From Temnopleurus reevesii (lineage: Eukaryota; Echinodermata; Echinoidea; Temnopleuroida; Temnopleuridae), in assembly GCA_036244855.1 (NCBI GenBank), contig BQKZ01000003.1:97721-161720 (forward strand): 64,000 bases of DNA, given 5' to 3'. The notes beneath the pieces are model-generated. The model had not been told where the DNA came from and made no database searches. It saw only the letters and a program-made list of their open reading frames with translations. Shown here piece after piece: positions 36,201 to 47,547 of this stretch (position 1 is its first letter; every line of letters starts with the position of its first letter). The translations under genes and the position numbers were made by a program.

Positions 36201-39200
36201 CCATTTTGCCCATCTCTGCCTATCTGTCAGATTGTTGGGGATCGGAAAACTGTCCATTTGCTCCAGGACTAGTATCATTTGTTACTAAACGCCTGACACA
36301 TTGGTGTCTTTTATTAGTTGTCTGTACAGAAATTTCACACATGCACAGTGAAAATTTAATGATGACGTTGCAAAGCCATGACCATTTTGGAAATCAGAAA
36401 TTTGAGAACAGTTAAAATTGAAAAACAAATTACAAAGTTTGCGTTCATGGATTACAATGCTATCAAATTCTTCTTTGATTTTTTATTGGCAGCAATATAT
36501 ATTTCAAATGAATTCCTTAAATAGCCTGTGCTAATATATTTTTTTCTTCTTTCCCCAGTCACAATACTCAAACTACCCATTGGAGTCACCCATTAGAGAA
36601 GGAAGGGTTACCACCTGGCTGGGAGAAGGTAGAATCGAGAGAACATGGTACATACTATGTCAAGTAAGTATCCACTCTTATCTAGCTTTGTAGGCTCTAT
36701 TGATCCATGTAGAATCTGTTATGATTTTGCTATACTTTCGTTCCTTATAGTCAGCATCAAATCATGCTGAAATGTTTATGTTTGTAATTTTCTTGAGACT
36801 AAAAATTTGTCCCGTATGTTAAAAAAAAAGGAAATTAATGCCAAATATAGTCAGTTATAAGGATTTCTAGCCCTACTGGTATAGTTTCTTTGATAAAAAG
36901 AAGCAGGGGGGAAGAAAATAATTTATATAAGAAATATAAAATCCAAGCTTGTTCGAGAGGTATGCAGTCATATCAAAACATATTTTAGGTCAGTCTTATT
37001 GTATTTTCTCTTTCACAAACTCATTTTGTAATTGATTTGTTATTTGTTGAAATTTGATTACTATCCTCTTTCATTTCTTTCTTCAGAGTTGGTCCTCACA
37101 TGTATACTAGACATCATTTCATGTGTAGCTTGATATCATTTCCCTCATATACGATATGTGTCGATTTCATTTTTGTCTTTGTGATGTTTTCTTAACTATA
37201 ATGATTTGATCTTCCTTGTCCAATTCTACAGTCATGTTACGAAAACAGCTCAGTATCGGCATCCTAACGCTCCAAGGATCCCCCGATACGAACCCACCCC
37301 TCCCATCCCTAAGAGTCTGCCCATTCCACCGCAGTCCAACATCAATGCATCTCGGTCACAACCAGGCCAACCAAACAACTTTTGGGTTCCACCTAATCCT
37401 TATCTTTATACTGGTGAGTTCAACAAACCAATATGCCATACTTTATCTCATTAAAGATATATTCTGGTATTTGTTAAAAAAATAAAATAAATGTTCACAG
37501 AATCGCACAAAATGTGAGAAGAATGTTCAGAACTATGAATAAATAATATGTGCCAAAGTGTTTTGCAAGAAAATGTATAATGGCAGAGAAATGTGCAAAT
37601 AAAGGGTCAAAATTGGGCCATGTCGGGCCGAAAGATTTTATACCAGTCCCACGCGCTGCTTCCTGTGTTTGCTGCAGTGGACAGAGCACGTGGAGAATGA
37701 CATAATTTCGCTTTTAACCGGTTTGAGGTTATCATAATAGTTTTCGCTTGTCTACACAAGTCACGTTGTGCTTTGTTTGTAACATAAGATTATTTTAATC
37801 ATTCATTTTTCCAAATTGAAGTTCTTTGCAAGTACTCGATATTCGCTTTAAATAAGAAATTAAAGTGTAAATAATTAAATGGCAGAACCTAATGCAAAAC
37901 ACCTAACTACCCCTTTATGCTCAGATATTTAGTCAGGAAATAATAAAAACTGAAAATTAATTAGGCCCTGTTAGGCAAGTCTGCAATCCATATCAATGAC
38001 CAGATCAACATAAATTTGTATTGGCATAGAGACCACTTTAATTGTTACTTCTTGCAATTTATTTTTGCATCAATTACCCTTCAAAAATGTGAAATTTTAG
38101 GATAATATATCTACCAGATGATTGTCATCATAAATGGTCTCTTGGCAGCACATAACTGCCTATTCATTATCTTTTCTTTCATATTCTTTTAAGTATTTGT
38201 CAATATTAAAAATGATATAGGGTTTTTCTGCTTGAAAGAAATTGTGTCCCTTAATAAATCATTTAAAAGCTTGTATTTTATTTTTTACCAAGTTTAACTC
38301 CTTTTATTCTGAAATTAGGAATAATATGTTGTCAATGAAATACAATGATATGCAATTACCTTTGTCCTGAATTACCCGTTTGTTTGCAGAAATTCCTAAT
38401 TGGCTGGATGTGTATTATAAAGCATCACCTGAACACGATCATAAGCTCAAGTGGGACCTGTTCAGACTGCCAGAGTTAGATGCATTTCAGGCCATGCTAA
38501 CAAGGTTATATAAAGAAGATTTAAGAACAGTGGTAATGGACTATGAGGCTTACAGGCAATCACTACTCAGGGAGATTGAGAGACGGCATATCAGGCAATT
38601 ACATATACAGGTACAGTACATGCAAATATTTGCTAGAAGTGTTCAAAATTAAATATTTTGTAATAAATCCTTTGCTTGATATGATAATGATATTTTTTTT
38701 TTAAATGTTGTCCTGGCTTATTGGTAGCAATGCTGCAGCTCAGATATTGACTGTTCGCACTTTGTAATTTGAGACATGCAAGCTGTTAAGTCTTATTTCA
38801 GCACATATCATTGGGAGCAACATACTGTAATTTTATATTGGAGGCATTGAAAGATCAAAATCATTGACCATCAACTGATGGCCAATTGACTGCTAAGTGA
38901 ACTGAATGAAAAATGTTATGAAAATGATAGGCAATGATTGGAGTTGGTTTGGCTATGATGTGCTATTTGTTTTGTATTCCAAGCTCAAGTCTATGGTTGA
39001 AATAAACATTGTTCAATGTTAACCCTTTCAGGACGATAGAACACATTTTGTCTTTTGGTCCAATTATTTTTGTTGTACTGCTCTCAAAAATATACCCGAT
39101 GTATGAGCAGAAAGAGAAAAAAATCTACACGAGATCTGACCATTATTATTCTATCACCATATGTCGCTGGATGCTGAGAATTCTTTTTAATGAAAATAAT

Positions 39201-39860
39201 TACTAAAATGGTCATAAATCTTTGAATTGGCAACGCAGAAATCATTTGTTTCCACGCAAATTGGCAACTTTTAACTTTTTAACTCGCTTTTTGACAAAAA
39301 TAAATTACATATGGTAACATAATTTTTGGTTGAAACATTCATAAAAGCGAATTTAAAATGTTAGTGTTGCCAATTTAGGAAAGGAATATTGATTGAATTT
39401 GTTGTAAAATAATTCCTGTCCTGAATGGGTTTAAGAGAGTTAATGATATCATGATTTTGATTGCATTATTCTGCTATTAGTTGCCTATTACAATACACCT
39501 GTATATTTTTGCCAGCAGCAACAGGAGTTAGCATACCAAACGCATGGTTACCCACAACAAGGACAACCTCATAGCCACTTAGTAAACCATCACCCACAGC
39601 AGGAACAACAGCACCAGCAACATCCACAACTTGAACAGCAGCATCATCAACAACAAAAACAAAGACCTGGCAATCAACTCGATCTAGTTCAACAACAACT
39701 TGGTCAACAGCAGCAACATCAACAACAGCAGCAAGCTTTATCCCACAAACAACATCTTGCAATACTTTACCAGCAGTTGCTCAAACAGCAGCAAGAACAA
39801 CAACAAAAACTGCATCAGCAGAACCAGGGTGCTAAGGACAGCAGAGAAACAAGGATATGA
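33293..39860 (+). CDS. SAV1: Salvador homolog 1, Hippo-pathway WW/SARAH scaffold with long Gln-rich C-terminal tail
   Basis: Eight coding exons: 33293-33386, 34296-34490, 35272-35379, 35856-35931, 36559-36663, 37232-37413, 38390-38610 and 39516-39860 (TGA). All junctions keep phase, giving about 441 residues against 383 in human. The N-terminus MLLRKKDSS...[10 protein letters not shown] matches the Salvador start; an in-frame TAG two codons before the ATG fixes the initiation site. WW1 has Trp144 and Trp166; WW2 has Trp179 and, as in vertebrate SAV1, Tyr201 in place of the second Trp. The SARAH region covers about 254-327 (EIPNWLDVY... to [10 protein letters not shown]). Family role: binds and activates MST/Hippo kinase through SARAH pairing, promoting LATS phosphorylation and YAP inhibition. 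The region between the N-terminus and WW1 is Pro/Gly/Gln-rich and poorly conserved. Residues 328-441 form an unusual Gln/His tail. Confidence 0.96.
33533..33592. repeat. Dispersed repeat shared with about 24053-24115
   Basis: TGTGTTCATCTAGCTAATAT, then GCTTGAATGAAGGTTGTTTACTTTG here, resembles TGTGTTCATCTAGCTATTAT, then GCTTGAATGAAGGTTTTTTTACTTTG near 24053. The block is about 60 bases in direct orientation. Its origin is unknown. Confidence 0.65.
33611..33720 (-). mobile_element. LINE/SINE-like 3' tail, minus strand
   Basis: (ATTGA)n followed by TTTATTTTATTTTCCAC and tandem ATTTACAAT units. Read on the minus strand it ends ...AAATAAAATAAATTCAATTCAATT, the usual form of a CR1-like retroposon terminus. 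Confidence 0.55.
36078..36278 (-). pseudogene. THAP zinc-finger domain relic in a SAV1 intron
   Basis: A 66-codon frame on the strand opposite SAV1 reads [18 protein letters not shown]...[12 protein letters not shown]. This fits the distal THAP pattern: FP, R, the invariant Trp, and C-x2-H-F. The proximal Cys pair expected some 15-25 residues upstream is not in frame, and the domain ends at a stop shortly after. THAP domains occur in P-element-type transposases and host THAP proteins. No transposase catalytic region is visible, so this is a fragment. It lies between exons 35856-35931 and 36559-36663. Confidence 0.5.
39018..39433. mobile_element. TTAA-flanked CCCTTTCAGGAC element (piggyBac-like MITE) in the last SAV1 intron
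   Basis: TTAACCCTTTCAGGAC on the left is an imperfect complement of GTCCTGAATGGGTTTAA on the right. TTAA target sites with termini starting CCC are typical of piggyBac-class elements. It is non-coding and ends about 80 bases before the Gln-rich terminal exon. Confidence 0.6.
39516..39860 (+). CDS. SAV1: SAV1 terminal exon encoding a 114-residue polyglutamine-rich tail
   Basis: The exon follows a TTTTTGCCAG acceptor and continues the SARAH-exon frame without a stop to TGA at 39858-39860. By count it encodes about 45 Gln and 13 His in 114 residues, ending [13 protein letters not shown] and CAG codons are mixed, so it is not a pure CAG microsatellite. The opening CAGCAACAG allows alternative acceptors differing by whole codons. 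Confidence 0.8.
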   Translation, partial: QQQELAYQTHGYPQQGQPHSHLVNHHPQQEQQHQQHPQLEQQHHQQQKQRPGNQLDLVQQQLGQQQQHQQQQQALSHKQHLAILYQQLLKQQQEQQQKLHQQNQGAKDSRETRI

Positions 39861-39973
39861 GGAGAATGTTGTGGATGTTTTCAAATGATGGTGATGTTTA
39901 GACCAGATCAACCCAAGATGTTCACCAGGAGCAGATTCGTTTGGCCCTCTGGATGTGCCAAATGACATATAAA

Positions 39974-40081
39974 GCCCCAGCCACAAAGAGGCCCTGGAGC
40001 AACACGAATGAACACGACTCCAAAGTTAAATGCCTCGGAACAAAGAGTCATGTTGCTTTAGGGCTCCTATGTGACTGGGGC
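39974..40081. mobile_element. MITE of the GCCCC(A/G)GTCACA family in the SAV1 3' UTR
   Basis: GCCCCAGCCACAAAGAGG on the left pairs with TATGTGACTGGGGC on the right. The inner AACACGA and AAAGAGTCATGTTG blocks match the family members at 1816 and 45262. Because it lies 114 bases after the SAV1 stop, the transcript would carry a hairpin. Confidence 0.75.
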
Positions 40082-40705
40082 AATACGAGGTGTAAGAAAT
40101 CTGACCAGACCATTAGCGGAGAACAACCTACATGTTTTGCACCATAATTCCAGCTGATGTCACACATTACTATGATTGATACCTCAAGGATGCTGATGGT
40201 GTTGAATGTGATACATCATCCATAAATCTGCTTGTGAAAATCAGCTATACCAACCAGCAACAGGGATACAAATGGATATCATGGGAATTGTTCATTCTTG
40301 CAAGCAGCAATGTGATGACATTGATGTGAAAAATGTGGGAAATGTTTTACCGAGTTGTTTTTAAACTTGAGAATGACCGAGAAAGAGACTGGAGGATGTT
40401 TTTTATTGTTATGCTCAAAAGATTTTCACTCAGCACAATAACAAGTTTTCATAGTCAACTGTAACTTTAGACTGTTGCCCCATCATTGATGTAATGGGAA
40501 CAATGGAATGTCATTTTTTTCCCCCTAATTCATGTTTGCATTATGCCATCTTCTTGACTAATACCATTTTGCTATTTTCCCTTATACTGCTTTTTTATTT
40601 CTCCCTGGTGCCTTGAAGTTGTTTCATTTTGTCAAGGTAGTACACTTTTCCCAAATAAGGTTTCACTCACCTGGTAACTTCTCTTCAGTCTTCCTATACC
40701 CGGGA

Positions 40706-40855
40706 GGTGTTTCATCAAGATTTGTCGCAGCGACAAGGAGTCATTTTCCGACAGTTCCCATAGCAACTGTCAGCGATAGTGCTTTTCATCCAATCACAAT
40801 CAAGGAATTTGTCAGCGCTGACTAATTGTCTTGCGACAAATCTTGATGAAACACC
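40706..40855. mobile_element. MITE with 24-base perfect terminal inverted repeats
   Basis: The first 24 bases (GGTGTTTCATCAAGATTTGT, then CGCA) are exactly complementary to the last 24. The length is 150 bases, and the interior has CATAGCAACTG and GTCAGCGCTGAC palindromes. The perfect arms indicate a young insertion. It is probably in the SAV1 3' UTR. Confidence 0.9.
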
Positions 40856-42526
40856 CCCCTGGAATTCTAAATCTGTTTCTTTTGCAAATTCAAAAAAGGG
40901 GTGTGGAAAATGTGGTCTTAATTTGCAACCTATCAAGTCCATTTTGCATCCATCTCTCTCCTATGATCTTTTGTCTCAAATGATCTTCTTTATCCACTGG
41001 TATCGGTGAGAAAACAAGATGCCAATCCTTATAGACAATGTACATGTAGATTGACAGTTCTGTAGATTGATGTTTGCATCTTTGTCTATTCTGGGTAAAT
41101 TTGTAAACACTTGCTATAGATAACAGTTATAGATAGTTAATGCCAGTTGATAAATACCAAACCCTTTCTTGGGAGACAGTTGTGATACATGATGGTATCG
41201 TGTATGGAATTGTTTAGTGACATCTGTTCATTTTGGTACTACCACCTTCTTCAAGCATGAAAGTACCCAAAGTGTTTACAAGAAATACAACATTTTGCAG
41301 GCATGTCTTCCTTTTTTAGTCTAAAGTATCACAAGTAGATATAGAAAATACGTTCTTCACATATTAGAAGGAATATCAACAGGGTAACATTTCAAATTTC
41401 AGATGCCGAAATGTCCGTGTAGATTAGTAGACATTTGATCTTTGCTATTTTTAAATCAACTCATTTTAAGAAGAGTCAAATCTGTATAATCCTTAGCCAG
41501 TATTGATTGTAGATCTAAAATATTTTAAGCAATATTTTATTTCCATTTTAGCCATGAGGGACTTGTATGTTTTATAAGGAGACAATGACTTTAATACATT
41601 CAAGGCCTGCAGTTTATGTAAACATTGCAAATGAACATTATTGATCATATGAAAATGTATTCACATTCTTCAATTAGGAATTAAATCTGTTATTTGATCA
41701 TGTATATATAATATATATCTGTAAATAGTGAATAGAGCTTGATATGGTCATCAAATGCCAGTGCCAAAGGTGTATATATTCTTCCATATTTATATTTGCT
41801 TATAGTCACCTTGTACTGTAGACTGTTCGTAACAATTTCTGGATTATTTGTGATACAGTTACAGAGGTTTTGAGGTGCATCTTAAATCTTTTACTACAGG
41901 TGCCGAGTAAATTAGTTTTAACGACAGTGCTGCATTAACAAAAGCAACCACAAAATGAACACACCTAATGAATGTAACAACAGTTTAAAGGTTCAGCCTA
42001 TTTTCCAAATATTGATATATTGCTATATTTTGTAGTAAGAAAAAAAAAACATGTTAGTGTACATTAGCAAGGTTGCCTAAATTATAGCATCTTTGCTATA
42101 CCACAGTTTTGAATCTGGAATGAAATACACATAGAATTGTGGCAGACTTAAGTCCTTAATATCTGCCTGTTTTATATAGTTTACTTTGGACCTGTGATAT
42201 AAGAAAAAGGGTTTAAAGATGAATCTCAAAACCTCTCAAAATTGTACATGTTTTGAGAGTTTTCCAGCGGGATTGCCCGTAACTTTCATGTGGTATTGGT
42301 ACTCTTTATTGAGGTGGGTGATGCATTTATTCTTAAATTGTTCCATGATGATATGTAAGTATGATCACTTATTATTGTTGAGAATTTGATAACATATTCA
42401 ATACTCCTTCTCTTCTGCTTCGTCTGATTCAGTTAAACAAAGAAACTCCATAAGGAGAACCCATCCCATGTTATCTACTTCTTTTTGACTGGTGACCTGC
42501 ATGTCTGAAATCGACCAAACCAGGGT

Positions 42527-42890
42527 GGTGTTTCATCAATCGTTCTTAAAGTTGCGCAAGACTTTAATAATAGTAATAATAATATTCAGTTTTTATGTAG
42601 TGCATAACACATAGCCATTGCATGTCCCTATGTGCTTACAGAGCAGAAAAAGAAATAACAGATTTGGAGAACATAGATCTACTTTAAAAAGCAAGAAAAC
42701 GCTGTACATCTGATATTGTGCACTAGGTTCATGGACATGCAAATTATTTGTTGAACAAATAATTTTTAAGGAAGACTGGAGTACGTTAACGAGTATAATA
42801 CACATAATTTTCTTGATCATTCAGCGCAAGAGCCGATACCAGTCGTGCGGAAATTTGTTCTTAAAGTCTTTTGTAACCTGGTGAAACACC
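42527..42890. mobile_element. MITE of the 9719 family interrupted by another repeat
   Basis: GGTGTTTCATCA at 42527 complements TGGTGAAACACC ending at 42890. Flanking inner blocks (CGTTCTTAAAGTTGCG, GACTGGAGTACGTTAA, GATACCAGTCGTGCG, GTTCTTAAAGTC) match the 9719-9889 element read in reverse. About 200 extra bases split it. Confidence 0.75.
42565..42770 (-). mobile_element. Retroposon fragment nested in a MITE
   Basis: Starts with (TAA)n and TTTTTATGTAGTGCATAACAC; on the minus strand it ends in a TAAAAA-(ATT)n tail like the SINE/LINE tails elsewhere in the window. TTTAA is present at both edges and may be a target-site duplication. Confidence 0.5.
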
Positions 42891-44404
42891 TACCACGGTT
42901 TTCAAATATTCAAGCAGAAGTCTAGAATACATGGATTGTAATTCTGCAATAACCTTTGATAATGCATAATGATATGCCAATTGCACATTTGTGTGGTATT
43001 TGATCAATGCTTGAAGATAGAATTAACAGTTTTGCCCATCTTCCTTGTTTTTCTTTTATATTTAGTCCAGCTTCAAAATTAGCAATTCTAAAAGTAAGAA
43101 GATTATGAGCTTGGCATATGACATATCTGAAATGTAACTAGTTATTTCACAAGAAGTGTTTTAATGTAGTACTAATTGTATCAAAGCAATTGACAAATTC
43201 CCTCTCAACTCATCTATACATTTATACATTTACTGTTTTAATTGTAAATATTTGCATTACAGTTAAGATTCAAACCAGTTGATTAGAAAATAATTCAATA
43301 TGCATTCACAAATAATCAAATATCTGAAAATAGGGGTAAAGGTAGGAAATGTTAATCTATATAGAGTATTACTAATCCCAACCATTGAAAATCAAAATAA
43401 TGCATTTTAATTATTTCATTATGATTATTGGAACATGTCAGTTGGGTTTATATTAATCAGCCATTATTTATTTCATGTCATCTATCATAATGGTTTGTTA
43501 AATGTATACTTTACAGTGGGAAGTGTTTTATAACAGTTCTTACACTGTATATCATGTATTCAAACCATTTTGTCATTGTGATGTAATCTGCCTAATGTTC
43601 CTTTTCCATGTAAGCCACTTTGTCAAAGGGCTTTCATCCAACAAGTGCTTTCCCTTTATGTAATGTAGTCATTTTGTGCTAATTATTTGCCTACCTGACC
43701 CTCTTGTTGCTATAAAAGTTGATACAAAGCATTATATTTTTACTCATCTCATTGATTAATTACAGCCTATGGGACTTATTAGTCCCATTCAATTCCCAAA
43801 ATTCTCTTTTTCCCCCTGACATACATGTATTTTTATGTTTTAAGGATAAATACAAAATACAAAGTAATTGCATGAATACAGGATATATCATGGTTACATC
43901 TGACAAGACATTGTCCATACCAAAAACTTCAAATTATGATTATTTCTTTTTGGAATGATTGGTCATGGCAATGTTGAGACTTTAGACTTTTCTTAAATTT
44001 GGGTAATATGCAGATTTCTTTAAATGTCTTTTATCATTTCAATTTTATTTTGGTACAGGGAAAATGCAGAGATCTGCCATCACGCAAGATAATTTCCTTT
44101 TTTGACATTCTTGAATGGTACTTTTATCAACAAAATTCATTTGAAAGAGGTCTTATGCACAAAGTTGACTATTCCTAAGCTTTTTCACTATTTAAAGTAC
44201 AATTGGTTGTAATACAATGTCTCTGTATATTTGTATTCATATTTAACTTGTTTATACCCACCGATTTGTAGATAAGCAAAGACTGCCTTATTTTGAAAAT
44301 TTAAGCAACACATATGGTGTTAATGCCTTGGTTTGTTAATTCACTTATTTAGTCATCTTCTGATTAAAATGCAATTGATTGTGTTATGGTATTCCATCTC
44401 TCCC

Positions 44405-44975
44405 TTAAAGACTCGCTCGGCGCCAGAAATATCTTGCTATGATTAAAAGCAGAAAAATCCGATGAACAGATTTAAAAAAAAAAAAAAACAGAAATAAGGA
44501 AGTTATGAATATTTCAATGTATATGATTCAGCAGTGGTTTTAAATCACTGTATGGCAAATGTCATTACACATGAATTTTGATCATGTGTCATAACGTATA
44601 TCATGCACTTCCTGTCAGTAAACTTATTGTTTTTAAGATTCTGTTTTAATCCATCAATGTTTATTTTTTTAAATCAATAAGCGTATCTATACCGATAATT
44701 ATATTGAAGGAAAAACTATTCTCTTTGCTCTGAACAGTGAAAGGGGGTGATTTTTTAAACAATAAGATATAATGAACTACTTGCAGAGAAGTGCCTAAAC
44801 TACGTCATATCATGTGACTCAACCTCACCAATTTGCACGACGAGCAACTGTTGAATTATAACATTGAAATATTCATAACTTTCTTATTTATTGTCGGATT
44901 TGCTTCAATCTGTTCGTCTGTTTTTTTCTGCTTTTAATCAAAGCAAGATTTTTCTGGCGCAGACCAAGTCTTTAA
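44405..44975. mobile_element. TTAA-flanked foldback element, long form
   Basis: TTAA-AGACTCGCTCGGCGCCAG on the left matches the complement of the right end (CTGGCGCAGACCAAGTCT-TTAA). Both arms continue through AAATATCTTGCTATGATTAA or its close equivalent, giving arms of about 60 bases. The length is 571 bases, non-coding. Confidence 0.82.
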
Positions 44976-45261
44976 CTTAGTCAGTACCATAGAATGAAGT
45001 GAATCAGAACACGAGAGAAATAGGGACAAAACTATGTAAAGTTGCTTTAATCTGCTTGTATATTTGCTTTGCCTTATTTTATATTATTTATAAATTGAAA
45101 CCCAGGGCAGAGTTTATGGAATGAGACATCTCATGAAAAGGTCTTTTTTAGGATTCTAGTTTTATCTTGATTCACCTCATTGTCCTTATTTCCCCAAGTA
45201 CGCAATATTTTAAGAAGTGTATATTCATACATTGCATGTGAGACATATTATTTATTGCTAA

Positions 45262-45391
45262 AGCCCCGGTCACATAGGACCCCGGAAGCAACACGATTCA
45301 CCACAACTCGTTGTTCTGAGGCAGTTAATTGTGAATTAACAAAGAGTCATGTTGTATCGTGTTGCTTCCGGTGTCCCATGTGACCGGGGCT
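45262..45391. mobile_element. MITE of the GCCCC(A/G)GTCACA family, best preserved copy
   Basis: Arms of about 36 bases (AGCCCCGGTCACAT, then GGAAGCAACACGAT) complement each other with two mismatches. The length is 130 bases. The centre is AT-rich with an AATTGTGAATTAA palindrome. Confidence 0.9.
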
Positions 45392-46839
45392 GTAGAATGG
45401 CTTGAGTAACTCACTTACACAATAAATATGTGATGTGAGGATGAAAAAAATCGGGCAAAGTGAGGTTCCAAAATTGATTAAATATTTTGATCAGTAATGT
45501 TCTTATTGAGCATTCATTATTTTACATTATAACATTTTTCAGAAGGTATTTTTATCAGATCATGTGGATCATTGTAGAATATGGTTGTCCTCAAATTCAA
45601 CATTAATATATAGAGCAAACAAGGAAAAAGACTCACATCAAGAGATGCCATTAAATGCAAGTGCTCAATGTGTACTTTATATGAGCCTAGCTAAATAATA
45701 TTATCTTTCCATGGACAATATGGAAAGCTTAAAATGTCACGTGTCAAAAGATATTCCAATCAGGAAGTAATAATGGTGTTTGTTGATGCTTTTATGGTCT
45801 TGGGTTATGAATATTAGAGAGCGAATTGTTCTGAAAACCTCTCATTCAACCCATTTTTCTCTTTGGTTGTTAACAGCAGGGGAGACCTTGATTTGTTATT
45901 TGTCTAGGACCATAGTGTTTACTGTTTATAAGAATCATTTATATTTTGCACTTGCTCATAATTTTGTACATTATGCACATGCAATTTTCTACAGTTTTGC
46001 TTTAAAAATAATGCAAACTCATGGCTATGATTAAAGCTTTGTGGGTGTGCAATGCCGATTCGACAGTAATTTGACATTTGCCAAATACTTTAAGATATAC
46101 TTTTGGTTTGAGAAGACAATTTTTTATACTTGTATGACTTCAAGGAGGTATGTGCATCATGTAGGAAACTCAATACAGCAGATCATTTTCTGATTTTCAT
46201 AACTCTCTTCCATACATTCTATGTTGTTAGGTGGTTGTGAATATATGACAATACATGGTAGGTTATTGGGAACAAAATAAATGAGTTTCACCTGATACTG
46301 AGGACTAAAGGATATTTTCCAAATCACCTAAAGGAATCCACTGCTAAAACTTCTTTCCATTATTGTTATCAAGCTTCGTTTCCTTTTTTGCCACCTACAA
46401 AATGAGCATTTTTTTTTCATACATGAAGGCATCACACAAAATCATCTTCACAACAAAAGACATCATACTGAAATGTATTCAAAGTATTTCTCAAGTGATG
46501 TTGGCAATCTTTTTAAATTTCCGCAGAATGCTATTTTCATCAAGAATTCAAAATGGTCCATTTAAGAGTTGTAAAGCATCTTTGCCAGAAATAGAATTTA
46601 TATTCTTGTGCTCTTGATGCACAGTACTTATTTAACTCCAAAGATATTTCTACTTGTACAGAATATTTGTGATATTTATGGAGGGTTTGATATTGGAACT
46701 CATGTCAGCAATAAAGTGCTATCTTATTGTTATTATGTATACGCCATTAACGACAATAAATTTTAAAAGCAGTTGAATGCATTGTGTATTTTTATTATTA
46801 TAAGACTCACACATTTCTATCTCCCCATCCATCCTTCCG

Positions 46840-47110
46840 TCCTTCCTTCCTTCCTTCCTTCCTTCCTTTTCTCTTCTCTCTCTTGTAACTCCCAATCTCA
46901 TCTGTGGTTACATGACACTTCTCCCTTTGTCCATTTATAGCTTCTTTCTCCCCCCCCCCCCTCCCTCTTTGCCTCTTATTCCCTTTTCCCTTCCTTCTTC
47001 ACTTCCTCTCTCTCCCTCCCTGCATCTTTTTCCCTTTTCCTTTCTTTCCATCCTCTCTCTCTGCTTATTCTTCCCTTTGCTCCCCCATCATTTTCCCCAT
47101 CTTCCATCAT
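46840..47110. repeat. (TTCC)n microsatellite and pyrimidine-rich tract
   Basis: TTCC repeats at about 46843-46868 are followed by a long C/T-rich stretch, with a C10 run near 46951. Open frames here are low-complexity. Confidence 0.9.
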
Positions 47111-47402
47111 TTCTAGATTTTCTGTCTCATGCCAATGATATGAATTTAATAGTAATGTAGCCTAAAGAATGAGGACACATTAAAGACAAATCACTCAAAT
47201 TTGATCATATTTATTGTTGCATGATTACAATATTACTTACCAAAATATACACATTAATAGTTAATACATAATGAAATAGATAAGATCTAAAAAATTCTGT
47301 AACATTTGGACGGAATGCTCCAGGCACATGAATAATCATTCAGTGAAGGCTGAGGGTTGCAAGTTTGACTGAAAAGATGCAGCTGCTACATAATTCATTT
47401 TA

Positions 47403-47547
47403 TTAAAGGTAGCGTCTGGGCCAGAATTTTTTTTTCTCTAATTGGAAGCAAAACAATCAGACAAACCGATTAAAAAAGTTTGAAGCAAATCAGATAGTTC
47501 TGCTTTAATTTGAAGCAAGATTTTTCTGTCCCAGAGCCAGCCTTTAA
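47403..47547. mobile_element. TTAA-flanked foldback element, short form
   Basis: TTAA-AGGTAGCGTCTGGGCCAG on the left complements CTGTCCCAGAGCCAGCCT-TTAA on the right, and both arms hold an AGAAAAATCTTGC-like block shared with the 44405-44975 element. The length is 145 bases. Confidence 0.8.

Larger units (their letters stand above)
39861..46720 (+). other. SAV1 3' UTR and downstream intergenic sequence
   Basis: No recognisable coding region. AATAAA signals occur at several places (for example near 46271 and 46711), so the transcript end cannot be fixed. The stretch holds several MITEs entered separately and otherwise looks like featureless AT-rich sequence. Confidence 0.4.

Noticed and set aside
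46912..47160. 82-codon Pro/Leu/Ser-rich frame
   Set aside because: C/T-rich simple sequence; no conserved domain.
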